Assembly (NCBI GenBank): GCA_024803745.1
Contig: JANJXV010000016.1
Span: 45,454,263 to 45,518,262, forward strand
Reading direction: 5' to 3'
DNA: 64,000 nt
Origin: Megascapheus bottae
Lineage: Eukaryota > Chordata > Mammalia > Rodentia > Geomyidae
Part shown: piece by piece, positions 22,095 through 33,516 of the stretch
Layout of the letters: each line of letters begins with the position of its first letter
How positions within the stretch are numbered: position 1 is the first letter of the stretch
Notes under the pieces: model-generated
Told to the model about the DNA's origin: nothing
The model's database searches: none
Seen by the model: the letters and a program-made list of their open reading frames with translations, nothing else
Program-made: the position numbers and the translations under genes

Positions 22095-24625
22095 GCAACA
22101 ATTTTTTTTTTTATTAAAAGATTTTACTAACACTGAATTTTTACATCATATTTCAAATGTATTGTTTAACAAACGAGTATTCAAGAAGGGAAACTCTATA
22201 TGAAATCACTGGCACATAAATTTAAGAAGATAATTAAAATTAAGCTGAGTCTTTGTATTTCATAGATAAATATCAATCTATATAAAATATCAATATGTTT
22301 ATAGGGTAGATGCCCAGGAGTGGTATGGCGGGATCGTAGGAAAGGTCTATTTTTAGTTTTGTTGAGGAACCTCCAAACTGCCTTCCAGAGAGGTTGTACT
22401 TTCCTACAGTTCAGTAGGGTTCCTTTTACTCCACATCCCTTCCAGCATTTGTTGTTGTCTGAGTTCAGAATATTGGCCATTGGGTTAAGGTGGTATCCTA
22501 GGGTTGTTTTTATTTGCAATTCCCTTATGACCATGGTCGATGAGCATTTTCTCACATGTTTCTTTGCCATTTTTACCTCTTCCTTTGATGAGTCTCTCTT
22601 TAGTTCCCTTGCCCATTTAGCTATTGGTTTGGGGGGAGGTCGGGGATTAGTTTCTTAAGTTCTCTGTAGATACTGGATATTAAGCCTTTGTCTGATGTAT
22701 TGTTGGTAAATATCTTTTCCCAGTTGATTGGCTATCTTTCTGTTTTAGTAGCTATGTCTTTATCTGTGCAGAAACTTTTTATTTTTAGGTAGTCCCATTT
22801 ATCGAGTCTCTGTACAATCTGTTGTGACCCTAGGACTCTGTTCAGGAAGTTTCTGCCTGTGCCTATGAGTTCCAGTGTCTCTCCTACTCTGTCATGTAGC
22901 CATTTCAGAGTTTCACATCTGATATTGAGGTCTTTGATCCATTTTGAGTTAATGTTCATGCATGGTGACAGACTGGGATCAATTTTTAGTTTTCTGCATG
23001 TGGATGACCAGTTTTTCCAGCACAATAATTGAAGAGGCTCTGTTTATCCACCGAGTATCTCTGGCTCCTTTGTGGAATATAGGTTGACTATATGTATATG
23101 GTTTCATTTATGGTTCTTCTATTCTGTTCCATTGATCTTCTATTTTTGTGCCAATACCATACTGTTTTTGTTGTTATGGCTTTGTAGTAGAGTTTGAAGT
23201 CTGGTATTGTAATACCACTTACATTGCTCTTTGTGCCTAGAATTGCTTTGGCTATTCTATGTCTTTTGTTATTCTATAGGAACTTTTGAATTTTGTCCTC
23301 TATTTCAATAAAGAATGTCCTTGGGATTTTGGTGGGGATTGCATTGAAATTTTATATCAATTTTGGCAGTATGGCCATTTTTATTATGTTGATTCTCCTT
23401 ATACATGAGCATGGAATGTTTTTCCATTTCCTAGCATCCTCTTTTGATTTCTTTCTGTAGTTTTCATTAAATAATTTCTTCACATCCTTGGTTAGATTAA
23501 TTACTAAATATTTTATTCTTTTGGGGGTTATTGCAAATGGGATCATTTTCTTGATTTCTCCTTCTGTTTGTACGCCAATACTAATTGGCATACAGAAAGG
23601 CTACTGACATTTTTGTGTGTGTGAGGGGGTGGGGATCATGGGGCTTGAACTCCTGGTCAAGGCACTGTCCCTGAGCTCTTCAGCTCAAAGCTATGGCCCT
23701 ACCCTGAACCAAGCTCCACTTCCCATTTTTTAGAGGTTAATTGGAGATAAGAGTCTCGGGTTCAATTGTGCCCGGGCCAGCTTTGAACCTCGATCCTCAG
23801 ATCTCAGCCTCCTGAGTAGCTAGGATTATAGGCGTGAGCCACCATGCCCGGCTAGGCTACTGACTTTTGAAGGTTGATTTTGTAACCTGCCACTTTGCCA
23901 AAGTGGTTTATTAGTTCTAAGAGTTTGGGAGTGGAATTTATTGGGTCGTTCAAGTACAAGATTAGGTCATCTGCTAATAGGATTTAATTTCCTCTTTCCC
24001 TAGTGGATCCCTTTGATGTCCTTCTCTTGCCTTATTGCTCTGGCTAAGGGTTCCAGCACTAGATTAAAGAGAAGTGGAGAGAGTGGGCATCCCTGACTTG
24101 TTCCTGATTTTAAGTTAAATCGTTCTAGTTTTTCTACATTTAGTTTGATACTAGCTGAAGGTCTGTCATATATGGTTTTAATTATTTTAAAGAATGTACC
24201 TTCTGTTCCTATTTTCTCTAGGGCTTTCAACATGAATGGATGCTCTATTTTGTCAAATGCCTTCTTGATATCCAGAGAAATAATCATATGATTCTTAACA
24301 GTAGTATGATGTATTAAATTAATTGATTTGTGAATATTAAACCAGCTTTGCATCTGCAGGATGAAGTCTAACCATAGTGTATATATTTTTTAATTTGTCT
24401 CTGGATTCTGTTGGCTATATTTTGTTGAGGAGCTTTGCATCTGTGTTCATCAGGGAGATTGATCTGTAGTTTTCTTTTTTTGTTGGATCCTTTCCTGGTT
24501 TGGGGATGAGTGTGATATTGGCTTCATAGAATGAGTTTAGGATGGCTCCCTCTGCTTTTATTTCTCAAAAGAGCTTCAAGAATATAGGTATTAACTCATC
24601 TTTAAAAGTCTTTAAAAAAAAAGTC
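22095..24625 (-). mobile_element. L1, 5'-truncated, with reverse-transcriptase region
   Basis: This is the largest mobile element here. On the minus strand, broken frames encode L1 ORF2: reverse-transcriptase motifs [13 protein letters not shown] and [15 protein letters not shown] at 24353-24000; a LADDLILYL stretch near 23960, where active L1 has FADD or [19 protein letters not shown] at about 23500; FLNRVLGSQ and KWDYLKIKSFC near 22800; and the C-terminal CWKGCGVKGT at about 22450. The 3' end is near 22100 with a T run. The 5' endonuclease part of ORF2 and all of ORF1 are missing. A chimeric SINE interrupts it at 23612-23855. Frameshifts and stops make it inactive. Confidence 0.9.
23612..23855 (-). 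mobile_element. Chimeric B1/ID SINE nested in L1
   Basis: Inserted into the L1 ORF2 region; ggctactgacatttt at about 23599 and ggctactgactttt at about 23855 are the duplicated L1 target. Confidence 0.9.
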
Positions 24626-24637
24626 TTATAAGTCTTA

Positions 24638-24887
24638 CAGAACTTGAGCCACATCCCTTTTGTTTTAGATCACTGTTTTAGATAGTCTTTCCTTTGCCTA
24701 GGCCAGGCTTGGACTGCATTCTTCCTCCCATTGTCTCTGCATGGCTAGTCATCTGGGCTTCTTTATTGAGATAGCATCTCCCTGACTGTTAGCCAAGTGG
24801 CCTACAGACTAGGATCCCCTCTTCCATGTAGTAACCACATCCCAGGTAGCTGGAATTAAGTCTATGCCACTGTGTCTGAGCACAGGG
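24638..24887 (-). mobile_element. Old SINE relic
   Basis: Decayed B1/ID-like stretch (cttgagccacatccc, gtagctggaattaagtctatg) beyond the L1 5' end. Confidence 0.45.
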
Positions 24888-25052
24888 TTGTGAATTGTTT
24901 AGTGTGTATTATATGTCTGAAGCATTTTGTTGTATTTTTTATTGCTTTCATTATTTTATGCTTTAGAGATTAATATCAATTAACGGGAAAAAGAAAAACT
25001 GGTTTTCTATGCTTTTTGTCTAGTTTCTAAAATAGTTTGCCTTTTTAAATAG

Positions 25053-25161
25053 GGATTTGTCTTGGCTGTCACTATTACTCGTGAAGCAATTGATGAATTT
25101 CGGCGTTTTCAGAGAGACAAGGAAATGAATTCACAACTCTACAGCAAGCTTACAGTAAGAG
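25053..25161 (+). CDS. Atp9b: ATP9B exon 5: M2 and stalk
   Basis: The acceptor is ttaaatag and the donor is AGAG|gttagt. The exon has 36 codons plus one base (phase 1 exit). The product begins [19 protein letters not shown] and ends [14 protein letters not shown] completes the second transmembrane helix, followed by the conserved REA-DE-RR stalk into the actuator domain. The open frame matches ATP9B throughout, with conservative changes from the human protein as I remember it (I for M in the TITRE motif, M for V in DKEMNSQ). Confidence 0.97.
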
Positions 25162-25748
25162 GTTAGTAAGACATTTTTTTTATTATGTAGCGTTTACTTG
25201 ATGAAATAATCATTTTAGAGTTAATGTGATGAACGAAAGCATATCCTAATCCCGTTGTTGGAAACAACATGTGATTGTATATGGTATCTAATATTTAAAA
25301 TATATAATGCATATAACTTAAGGGTAGAATTATATTCATTCTCTGGTTACTTGGATGTGAATGTATATGTAAATATTATGTTTATACATACACACTCTGC
25401 TTTTTCTATACATGCTCAAACATCTGTACATGGGCACATATATATATATAGTCTACATACTGTTAAATTATAACATACTGTGTTGCAGTTCTTAGACACA
25501 TGCGAAACCCCAGGTGCATACATATTTTCTGTCTGAAATCTCTCTTGTGTTTAAAATGTACTAATAAAGGCCAGCAGTCTCTACCATGGCATTAAACTGT
25601 ACTTCAGTAAAAAGGCCTTTAAGCCCTTGGAATAAGTGTCACTATCCAGCATGGTGCTAGGTGTAGACTTGCTAGGTACATAGGTATATAATACCTGCAT
25701 GAAGTCATTTAGGAATTTAACCATTTTTAACTTAATCTCTTCTTACAG

Positions 25749-25773
25749 TGATGATGATGATGATGATGATGAT
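25749..25773. repeat. TGA trinucleotide microsatellite
   Basis: About eight TGA units at the 3' tail side of the following ID element; probably grew from its tail. Confidence 0.9.
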
Positions 25774-25776
25774 TAT

Positions 25777-25970
25777 TTTGCCAGTCTGGGGCTTGAGCTC
25801 AGGGCCTGAGCACTGTCCTTGGACTTTCTCATGGCTAGAGCTCCACCACTTGAGCCTCAGCACCACTTCCAGCTTTCTTTCTGTGTATATGATACCGAGG
25901 AATTGAACCTGGGTATGGTGCATGCTAGGCAAGCACTCTGTCACTCTACCACTAGGCCAAACTCCCAGTC
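25777..25970 (-). mobile_element. Dimeric ID SINE
   Basis: Both monomers; a small duplication (ctctgtcactctacc) in the left one. taacttaatctctt occurs at 25728 and 25975 as duplication, with the TGA microsatellite in the tail position. Confidence 0.88.
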
Positions 25971-26234
25971 CCTTAACTTAATCTCTTAAAGACCTAGCTT
26001 GCAAGACTTTTTTAGTTGATAGTAGGAAACAAAGGCATGTGTAGGAAGAGATGGGAGAAGCTACTCCAAACTGGCATTGTGACAGTAAGAAATGACCTTG
26101 AAGTGCTGAGAGTGAGGAATAGGAATTTACATTAACCCCAATGTCTGTGTAGAAATGACGCTCAGAATGGATTTTATAATTTTTTGTGCACACATAATTA
26201 ATTTTCCTAAAATAATTTCTTCAGAAATTTTTTT

Positions 26235-26412
26235 CAAGCTGGGTGTCAAGCCATCCCAGCACAAAAGTCTGTGAGACTTTTATCTCCAATTAACCACCAG
26301 AAAATGGGAAGTGGCACTGTGGCTTTTCAGCTCAAGGTTAGCTAAAGCGCTCAGGGATAGCGCCCAGGTGCAGAGTTCAAGCCTCATGACTGACAAAGGG
26401 GGGGAAAAAAAG
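26235..26412 (+). mobile_element. Chimeric B1/ID SINE, left half deleted
   Basis: Only the start (caagctgggtgtcaagcc) and the linker plus ID half (ccaattaaccaccagaaaat to gttcaagcctcatgac) remain. Confidence 0.8.
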
Positions 26413-26693
26413 ATTTTTTTAATCGTTCATTAGCATATAATTCACATGCATAGTTCATTGGGATTTAAGATAGTTCAGTAATTTTTGCTGTATTCTTAGT
26501 TATGCAATCTTCTCTATCATCTGTTTTGGAGCGTATTCAATATTCAGAAAAAAACACCCTAAATGTGTTAGCAACTATTCCTCATTCTTCCCTCTTCATC
26601 TAAGCACCAAGAAATACAGTTTCCTTTCTGCGTTTATGGTTTTTGCCTGTTGTGAGCATTTTATATAGATTTATAAACACTGTGCATTCTTTT

Positions 26694-26913
26694 TTTTTTT
26701 TTTTTTTTTTTTGCCAGTCCTGGGCTTGAGCTCAGGGCCTGAGCACTGTCCTTGGACTTTCTCAAGGCTAGAGCTCTACCACTTGAGCCTCAGTACCGCT
26801 TTCGGCTTTTTTTTTTTTTTTTTTTTTTGTATGTATGTGATACCAAGGAATTGAACCCGGGTCTTTGTGCATGCTAGACAAGCACTTTAACCACTAGGCC
26901 AAACTCCCAGCCC
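26694..26913 (-). mobile_element. Dimeric ID SINE, young
   Basis: The 18-bp duplication aacactgtgcattctttt is identical at 26676-26693 and 26914-26931. It has a long T tail and a second internal T22 run between monomers (26810-26828), so it is a length-variable copy. Confidence 0.93.
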
Positions 26914-27480
26914 AACACTGTGCATTCTTTTGTGGCTTTTTTTTGGCTTCTTTCATTTGCCATGTTTTCAGGGCTTATCTCTGTTGCAGTATAAGTGAAT
27001 ACTTTGTTTTGGCTGACATAAACATTCCACTGTATGATACACTGCATTTCATTTATCCGTTCATCAAGCAGATGGACATTTTGGTTGTTTCTTCTTTGTG
27101 ACTATTGTGAATAATGCTGTTGTGAACATTTGTATATCAGCTTTTGTATGAGCATTGTTTTCATTTCTGTTTGATGCATTCTTAGTAGTAAAATTAGATA
27201 ATAACTCAGTGTTTAGCATTTGGAAGAGTAGCCATCCTAGTTTTGTGCTTAGTTGCATCATGTTGCATTCCCAACAACAGTGTACAGGATTTCACCTTTC
27301 ACCAAGACTTACTTAAAGTCTGCCTCTTTGATTGTTGTTACTTTTTTCTTATAGTATGAAATAGTATGTTACTGAATCTGGTTTGAATTGCAGTTCCCTG
27401 ATGACTAATAAGACTAAATGTCATTTTATGTTGGCTATTTGTGTATCTTCTTAGAGTGATTGTCTATCCAGGTTATTTAC

Positions 27481-27720
27481 CCTGGTCTTTAGTTTAAACT
27501 CAGGAATTGTGCTTGCTAGGTATTCAGGCAGGAACTTCACTGTTGTCCTGACTGACCTCACTCTGTAACCCTCCCTATCCATACCTGGTATTACATGAGT
27601 GTGCCACTGTGGCTAATTTTTTTTTTTTTAATAGGGTCCTCTTTTTTGCCTGGGCTGGATTCAAACTGTGATCCTCCCATCTTCACCTCCTGCAAGTTGG
27701 GATTTATAGCTATACACATT
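27481..27720 (-). mobile_element. Old SINE relics
   Basis: Two decayed pieces: ID-like (ttgtgcttgctaggtattcag) and B1-like (tgcctgggctggattcaaac, ttgggatttatagc), the second with a T12 tail. Confidence 0.5.
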
Positions 27721-28739
27721 ATACTTTCTCCCTTTACCTACCAATAACAGCAACAGTAACAACAACAGCTCATCAATCTGGGCCATTTGTCTTTTAGGTT
27801 AATTCTTACAATTAAGTGTTTGATTCATTTTCATATACTGTTTTTTGTGTGGTGTGAGATACAGGTCTACATTCTTTTATGTGACTATCAAACTGTCTAA
27901 TGCTATTTGTTCAAAAGACTTTTTTCCCCAGTGAATTAAAATTATTAAGTTATAATGATTGAAATAGTGGGATGTGGAGAAAAGATGTCTTAGAAAAGAA
28001 TATAAGTGCTAGTTTTTTGGAAAAACACCCAGATTAGTCAGGTAGATTAGACCAAACTTTACATTGTATCTTTAAGAACATAGTATAGATCCTAGCTTAC
28101 TTAAAAGTTTGTTTTCATTTTGGCATTTGGTCTGAGTAGTATATAAATTGTACAGTTGAAAATTATGTGGAGTGGTGATGAAAAGGACAGAGTAAGTCAG
28201 CTCTGTGTGCCTGTCTTTCCACAAAAGTGCTGAAAAGTCATGCAGAATTTCCATTACCAACTTGGTCAGAATCCTGAAAAACACAGTTTATAGCATGTAC
28301 ATGATTTTTGAATCTGAAAGTCAACTCAAAAAAATGGTAGAAAGCATTTTAAGGGTGTGTCTTGCTAATGGACAACTAGACTGGGAGAAAAAGATTGTAA
28401 TTGAGCCCTGTACTACAAGATCAAATGCCAAATAGCCAATGCTAAAGAGACAATGTCTTTGGGAGATTTGGCTATTCAAAAATGCCTCTTTTGCTGTGTA
28501 GATAGAGGGCTGGAATAATGCTCAGAGAAGACCTGAGAAGCTCTTTGGCCTCTAGTATGTCTCTAAGCTTAGAGAAATAGGAAATAGAAGCCAGACCAGA
28601 GTGGTGAACAGCCTCCACCATGTTGTTATGCCCTGAAGAAGGCTGGAGCACACAGCAGAACGAGGAAAGGTTTTTGTTTTGTTTCCCTCATTCCCTGCTT
28701 CACATTTAAAGAAATCTCTGAGAATACTTACTGACTAGA

Positions 28740-29990
28740 AGCTTATGGAAGAGAGACTTCAGACATAATACATCACAAAGAATACATGCTTTACAAAAAT
28801 CATTTGGAGAAACTACTAAACATAGAGGTCACAACATCTAGAAAGCAACAAATAAGGAAATATCTGAAACATTATGCCAATTTTTTCCACTAAAAATTAC
28901 AGAACATTCAAAGAAGTTCTCACTGAAGAATAAAGGCTAGGGCCAGGAGTGTGGCCTGGTGGTAGGGTACTTGCCTAGTGGGTTCAATTCCTTGGTACTG
29001 CATATACAGAAAAAGCTGCAAGTGGTACTGTGGCTCAAGTCTTAGAGCTCTAGCCTTGAAAAAGCCAAAGGACAATGTCCAGGCCCTGAGTTCAAGCCCC
29101 TGGACTGGCAAAAAAAAAAGGAAAATAAAAAATTATCAACCGGGAATCTAATATCAGCTATACTATCAATCAAAAAAACTAAAGAAATGAAGACATTCCC
29201 AGATAAGCCTCTGAGAAGATCTTAGGACATATGAGCTTGAGTAGACAACCTAGCAGAATGCGATAAGACTATTTGTAGATCATCTCTTGTGAGGTTACAG
29301 CATCTAGCCTAGGTAAGTAGCCTTTCAAGTTCAGCAACAAAAAGATACTTCAAAATAGGCAAATGATCTGATGAGAAATTTCTTCAAGAAACTAGGGACT
29401 AGCCAGCAAGCACATGAAACGGTGTTTAATTAAAGTCATTAATACATAAAGGAATATTGCATAAAATCACAAGAAGAAAAATACCACACACTACTGGGTA
29501 GGCCATCCTTAAAAAAAGATTGTGAAATAAGGTCAGAAAAGATCTAGAGAAAGTAGAATATTGCTGTGTTGCTTCTAGGAATGCAAATGAATTGTTTGTT
29601 TCCTAGTTAAACATAAAATTTCAAATGGGATTTCAGTCAGTTTGTCATCACATTATTCATAAGAACCAAAAGATGAAAACAGCCCTATGAGTAGATAAAC
29701 AACTTGTTTATGCATCAAAGTATGGTAAATTCACTATATGTACAACATGGAAATCTTGAAAACATGCTACATGAAAGAAGCCAGACACAGGTCACATGTT
29801 GTGTGATTTCACTCCTGGGAAATAGACTAAATAGGTTAGTGGAATTAGAATGGAAAGTAAGTTGCCCTGGCTTGGGCTGAAGAAAAAAAACAGAGTAACT
29901 GCTTAATGAGTATGGGCTTTTCTTTTGTTAGGATGAAGGTGCTTTGGAACTTAGTAGCGCTATTTGTATCAATTTTTATGTCGTGAATAT
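28740..29990 (+). mobile_element. Ancient L1-like fragment
   Basis: A+T-rich + strand sequence with old-L1 hallmarks: aagacattcccagataagcc near 29200 as in mammalian L1M/HAL1, and ttattcataagaaccaaaag and gatttcactcctgggaaat at 29650-29820. Strongly decayed; interrupted by an ID element. Confidence 0.55.
28939..29122 (+). mobile_element. Dimeric ID SINE, internal deletion
   Basis: The gcatgcacaaagaccc part of the left monomer is missing (cctagtgggttcaattcc), the rest is typical; A tail at 29110. Confidence 0.85.
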
Positions 29991-30335
29991 TTCACTGAAA
30001 ATGATATAAAATGTGTTTTCTTTTACATTTTTGTGGTACCTGTTCTTAAGATACTTCAGAAATAATTCTAGATAGGTTTATTTCAAATGCAGTTGGAAAT
30101 TTACCTTCAAAAAGGTTATCATGACTGATGAATGGAAGAAGTAAAAATTTTATATGTGGTTGCTGACAGTAATAGGTGTGGCAGATATTAGAAAACAGCT
30201 ATGGTCCCCCATGGCAGGTCATCTCAGTTAAGGAGATTTAGGAAATAAATTCAGAATGCCTTGGTTAGTTGTGAAAACTTAGGCCTGGCAATTCATATTT
30301 TGCTTTTATGTCTGTATGTATTTATGTATTAATTG

Positions 30336-30468
30336 ATTGATTTGAAACAAGATCTGGCTAGGAAATCCAGGCTTTCCATTATGTAGACCATGTTTTTAGC
30401 TATGTAGTCAGGGCTTTCCAGTGGTTCCATCATGCGGGGATTTTATGTGTGTGCCAAAATGCACGGTG
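30336..30468 (-). mobile_element. Possible old B1 relic
   Basis: aacaagatctggctaggaaatccaggc and the atgcggggattttatgtgtgtgcc end resemble an antisense B1; low similarity. Confidence 0.35.
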
Positions 30469-31151
30469 AGGCTTGTTCTGTAGATAGCTAGCTTTCACTA
30501 ACGCGTACCAGTCTTACTGCCAGTGTGCTCACTAACGACCTGTCATTCTGGCCCACATGATCATTTTTTGGTGCTGGTGCTGTCCTCTACTTTGGTGAAA
30601 AAATGTTATCTTACTGTCTTCTGCCTAGTACTTAAAATGTTGTTTATTTGTAATCATTTATAAGTTGCTCAATTTGCCTTTTGATTTCTTTGTTTTTACC
30701 TTATTGTTTTGCCTTAATCTTAGGATGTCCATTTACAATATTTCTGACTTCATTTTTTTCCCTGCTGTCTTAGTGTAGTTGTGACTTTATATTTGAGGCA
30801 TGAGTAGTGTTATGTCTGCTGGCCCATTACCAAGATACCACTCTCCCTTTATTATGGGTCATGAACTCTTGCTTCTTTGTGATATAGAATTTACTACTAC
30901 TGCTTTTGGTGAGCAGAACCCTCACAGTCGGTTTGGCTCAGTAGAACACTAGGGATGAGCCCTGTAGTAGACAAGCCTGATACGGGTTGTAGCTCAGGGC
31001 TGTGCTCTAGTCTCCTTGACTAGATTCATGAGAATCATGGAACAGTGGAAGGTAAGTGTAAAAACCTCATTTAGAAGTATTGAGCTTGAAGGTTGCAGTA
31101 ACAACTTGGTAATATTTGCAATTAACTGTTTCATTAAAAAATAAACCATCT

Positions 31152-31362
31152 CGGGGCCGGGTGTCTGGCCTGGTGGTAGAGTGCTTTGCCTAGCATGCAC
31201 AAAGGCCCGGGTTCGATTCCTCGGTACCACATACATAGAAAAAAGCCAGAAGTGGTGCAGTGGCTCAAGTGGTAGAGCTCTAGCCTTGAGAAAGTCCAAG
31301 GACAGAGCTCAGGCCCTGAGCTCAAGCCCAGGACTGGCAAAAAATAAAATAAAATAAATAAA
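31152..31362 (+). mobile_element. Dimeric ID SINE
   Basis: Near-consensus copy starting ggggccgggtgtctggcctg. Flanks aaataaaccatc (31140) and aataaaccatca (31365) are its duplication; tail of AAAAT repeats. Confidence 0.92.
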
Positions 31363-31464
31363 GAATAAACCATCAGAGCTATATGATTTTTTTGTATATG
31401 CATCTGATATAATGCACATGTGCACACACATAAATACATATAATATTAAAACACAACTATTCTT

Positions 31465-31667
31465 CTTTTTTTTTTTTTTTTTTCTTTTTGCCAGTCCTGG
31501 GCTTGAGCTCAGGCCCTGAGCGCTGTCCTTGGACTTTCTCAAGGCTGGAGCTCTACCACTTGAGCCTCAGCTTCCGGCTTTTTTCTATGTATGTAGTACC
31601 GAGGAATTGAACCTGGGTCTTCGTGCATGCTAGGCAAACACTCTTCCACTAGGTCAAACTCCCGGTC
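31465..31667 (-). mobile_element. Dimeric ID SINE
   Basis: Opposite orientation to the previous ID only 100 nt away, so the two can form an inverted-repeat hairpin in the pre-mRNA. Confidence 0.9.
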
Positions 31668-32888
31668 CCAGCTATATAACTTTTGACTCTTAACTGGTAA
31701 TAGCAAGTGGAGTAGCTTATTTTCAAATAAAATTATGTCATGAACTTACATCCCAGCACTCACATTGAAATATCTTTTGTATATTCAGAGCTTCCTTCTA
31801 CCAAATCTGCATTGAAATTCTTAAGTTTTGGGTGTTAATTTCCAAACACAGTGTGGTGTTGAGCTATGCAGGTTTATGTATTTCATATGTGCTTACAGAC
31901 TGTTTCACCCCTGACATTAACATGTTGCTGGGACAGATTGTCAGCTTAGTTAGCAGAGTGTTCACCAGAAACCAGTTATTTAGTGTGCGCTTAGACTGTT
32001 AAAGGAAAACAGAAAAAGGTCAGGGGTCATGGGGTGTCCTCAGCAGGCAGCTATGGAGAACAAGTGGCTCCCGTTGGTCTCCCTTTCTGTGCCATAAAGT
32101 CCTCACCGGAGGAAGTGCAAGTAGCCCAATTAGGATAAGGCAGAAGCTATTCAAGAAGTCAGGACCAATTGACACATTGATATATTTTGGATAATAAACT
32201 TTATCTTCATCCCTTTTGGGTTTTTGAAGAGCATGGAAAATATAACTGTAATAAAAACCAAGTCTTTAGAAAAACATGATGCTCATGAAGCCCAGTTGCT
32301 TTTAGAGATATTTGGGAAAAAAGTTTTATAATAAGTTGGAGATGGATTTAAAAGACAGTGAATGGCCATACTATTATTTTTTGATAAAGTAATATGAAAG
32401 TTGCTTCTGGTTCTGTTAGCTGTGAGAATAAACTATTTGTGAAAGTCTCAAGGAACTTTTTCCTGTGTTGAAACAGTAGTTATAAATGTAGAAAAAGACC
32501 CAAAAAGTTTTTGATTTTCTTAAGAGGGAATGAGATAGAGGGAAGGAGGAAGGGCTAAGGCTAATGAAGAGTAGTTTGTTTGAATTTTGTCTGTTAAAAC
32601 ACTTACTGTTCTATGATTGTATATGACATTTACGCATATACATCAATGTATACGTTTGTTTTCATAGATGACTGCTGTGTATCAGATGTTATTTAGATAA
32701 TGTAAGGATTTACTCAATATATTACATAGAAAAATCGCTTAGCAATGACGCTTTTTGTACTAGTTCTCAAATGTTTGGGAGTTTTGTGCCAGTCAGTGCT
32801 GTCTACAACATTAATTTAGGTAATTTTGTATGTCCATATTACCTGCCCAAGTTTAGCCATGTAATTCTTTTTAAAGAATAATGTTCCT

Positions 32889-33095
32889 CGGGCTGGGAAT
32901 GTGGCTTAGTGGTAGAGTGCTTGTCTACCATGCATGAAGCCCTGGGTTCAATTCCTCAGTACAATAGAAACAGAAAAAGCCAGAAGTGGCACTGTAGCTG
33001 AAGTGGTAGTGTATTAGCCTTGAGAAAAAGAGAAGCCGAGGGACAGTCTCAGACCCTGAATTCAGTCCCTAGGACTGGCAACAAACAAAAAAAAG
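32889..33095 (+). mobile_element. Dimeric ID SINE
   Basis: Starts gggctgggaatgtggcttag, closest in the window to the classical rodent ID consensus in its left monomer. Confidence 0.88.
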
Positions 33096-33457
33096 TGTTT
33101 TTGATCATTGGTAACTTGGCAGAGAACTGAAACACTAACCGAATATGGGGAAAACGTCTAAATGGAATCTCTTTCCAAATTATAATGAAGAAATTATTGA
33201 TGTCTTTTTTTATTGTGAGGTACTTAATTATTTATGTTTGATTGTTTACTAAAGTGAGTCTAAAGACTAGTCACTATATGTTGGTACTGTTAGTTTTTGA
33301 AACATGGCTTTGTTAGCCGTCAGGAAAATAAAAAGTCTGAAAAAGTAAAATATTACAGTTTCTGACCTAAAGGTATTGTTAAAGTAATAACTTGTCAAAA
33401 GCTGATCTCTGGGGTGCTATTGTTATCTTGAGCTGATTATACTTTTTTTTTTTTAAG

Positions 33458-33516
33458 GTAAAGTTCAAGTTAAGAGTTCAGACATACAAGTTGGAGACCT
33501 CATCATAGTGGAAAAG
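33458..33516 (+). CDS. Atp9b: ATP9B exon 6: start of actuator domain
   Basis: This small 59-nt exon has an acceptor made of a T run plus ttaag and a donor AAG|gttgat. Two bases complete a glycine codon and 19 codons follow: KVQVKSSDIQVGDLIIVEK. The VGDLIIVEK motif is the conserved first beta strand of the P-type ATPase actuator domain (V-GD-I-V). The first bases of the exon read gtaaagt, which looks like a 5' splice site; see the findings. Confidence 0.96.

Larger units (their letters stand above)
18518..25052 (+). other. Atp9b: ATP9B intron 4
   Basis: The 6.5-kb intron is dominated by two L1 fragments (19494-20275 in +, about 22100-24625 in -). 18560-19490 shows nothing assignable. 20290-21120 is more GC-rich than its surroundings and could be an old unclassified repeat; 21120-21820 is AT-rich and featureless to me. 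Confidence 0.9.
26420..27930 (-). mobile_element. Old L1 3' portion with SINE insertions
   Basis: Minus-strand ancient L1: the 3' region near 26430 (gcatataattcacatgcat), ORF2 end at 26990-27330 (tttatccgttcatcaagcag, ccaacaacagtgtacagg) and ORF2 at 27840-27910 (gatacaggtctacattc). Interrupted by an ID element at 26694-26913 and older SINE sequence at 27481-27720. Confidence 0.7.
25162..33457 (+). other. Atp9b: ATP9B intron 5
   Basis: The 8.3-kb intron contains old L1 in both orientations (26420-27930 in -, 28740-29990 in +), five dimeric ID SINEs and other SINE relics. I see nothing assignable in 25162-25727, 27931-28740, 30470-30880, 31670-32888 and 33096-33440. 30888-31051 is a weak exon-like segment (see findings). 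Confidence 0.9.

Noticed and set aside
22196..24353. Minus-strand frames with reverse-transcriptase motifs as a host gene
   Set aside because: They are pieces of a broken L1 ORF2.
25732..25944. Minus-strand 70-codon frame and many similar 60-100-codon frames
   Set aside because: They translate ID or chimeric SINEs (recurring phrases such as LELYHLS and ECLPSMH) and are not genes.
28175..28233. Possible C/D-box snoRNA (gtgatga ... ctga)
   Set aside because: No terminal stem, no internal C'/D' boxes and no recognisable guide; such short motifs are expected by chance.
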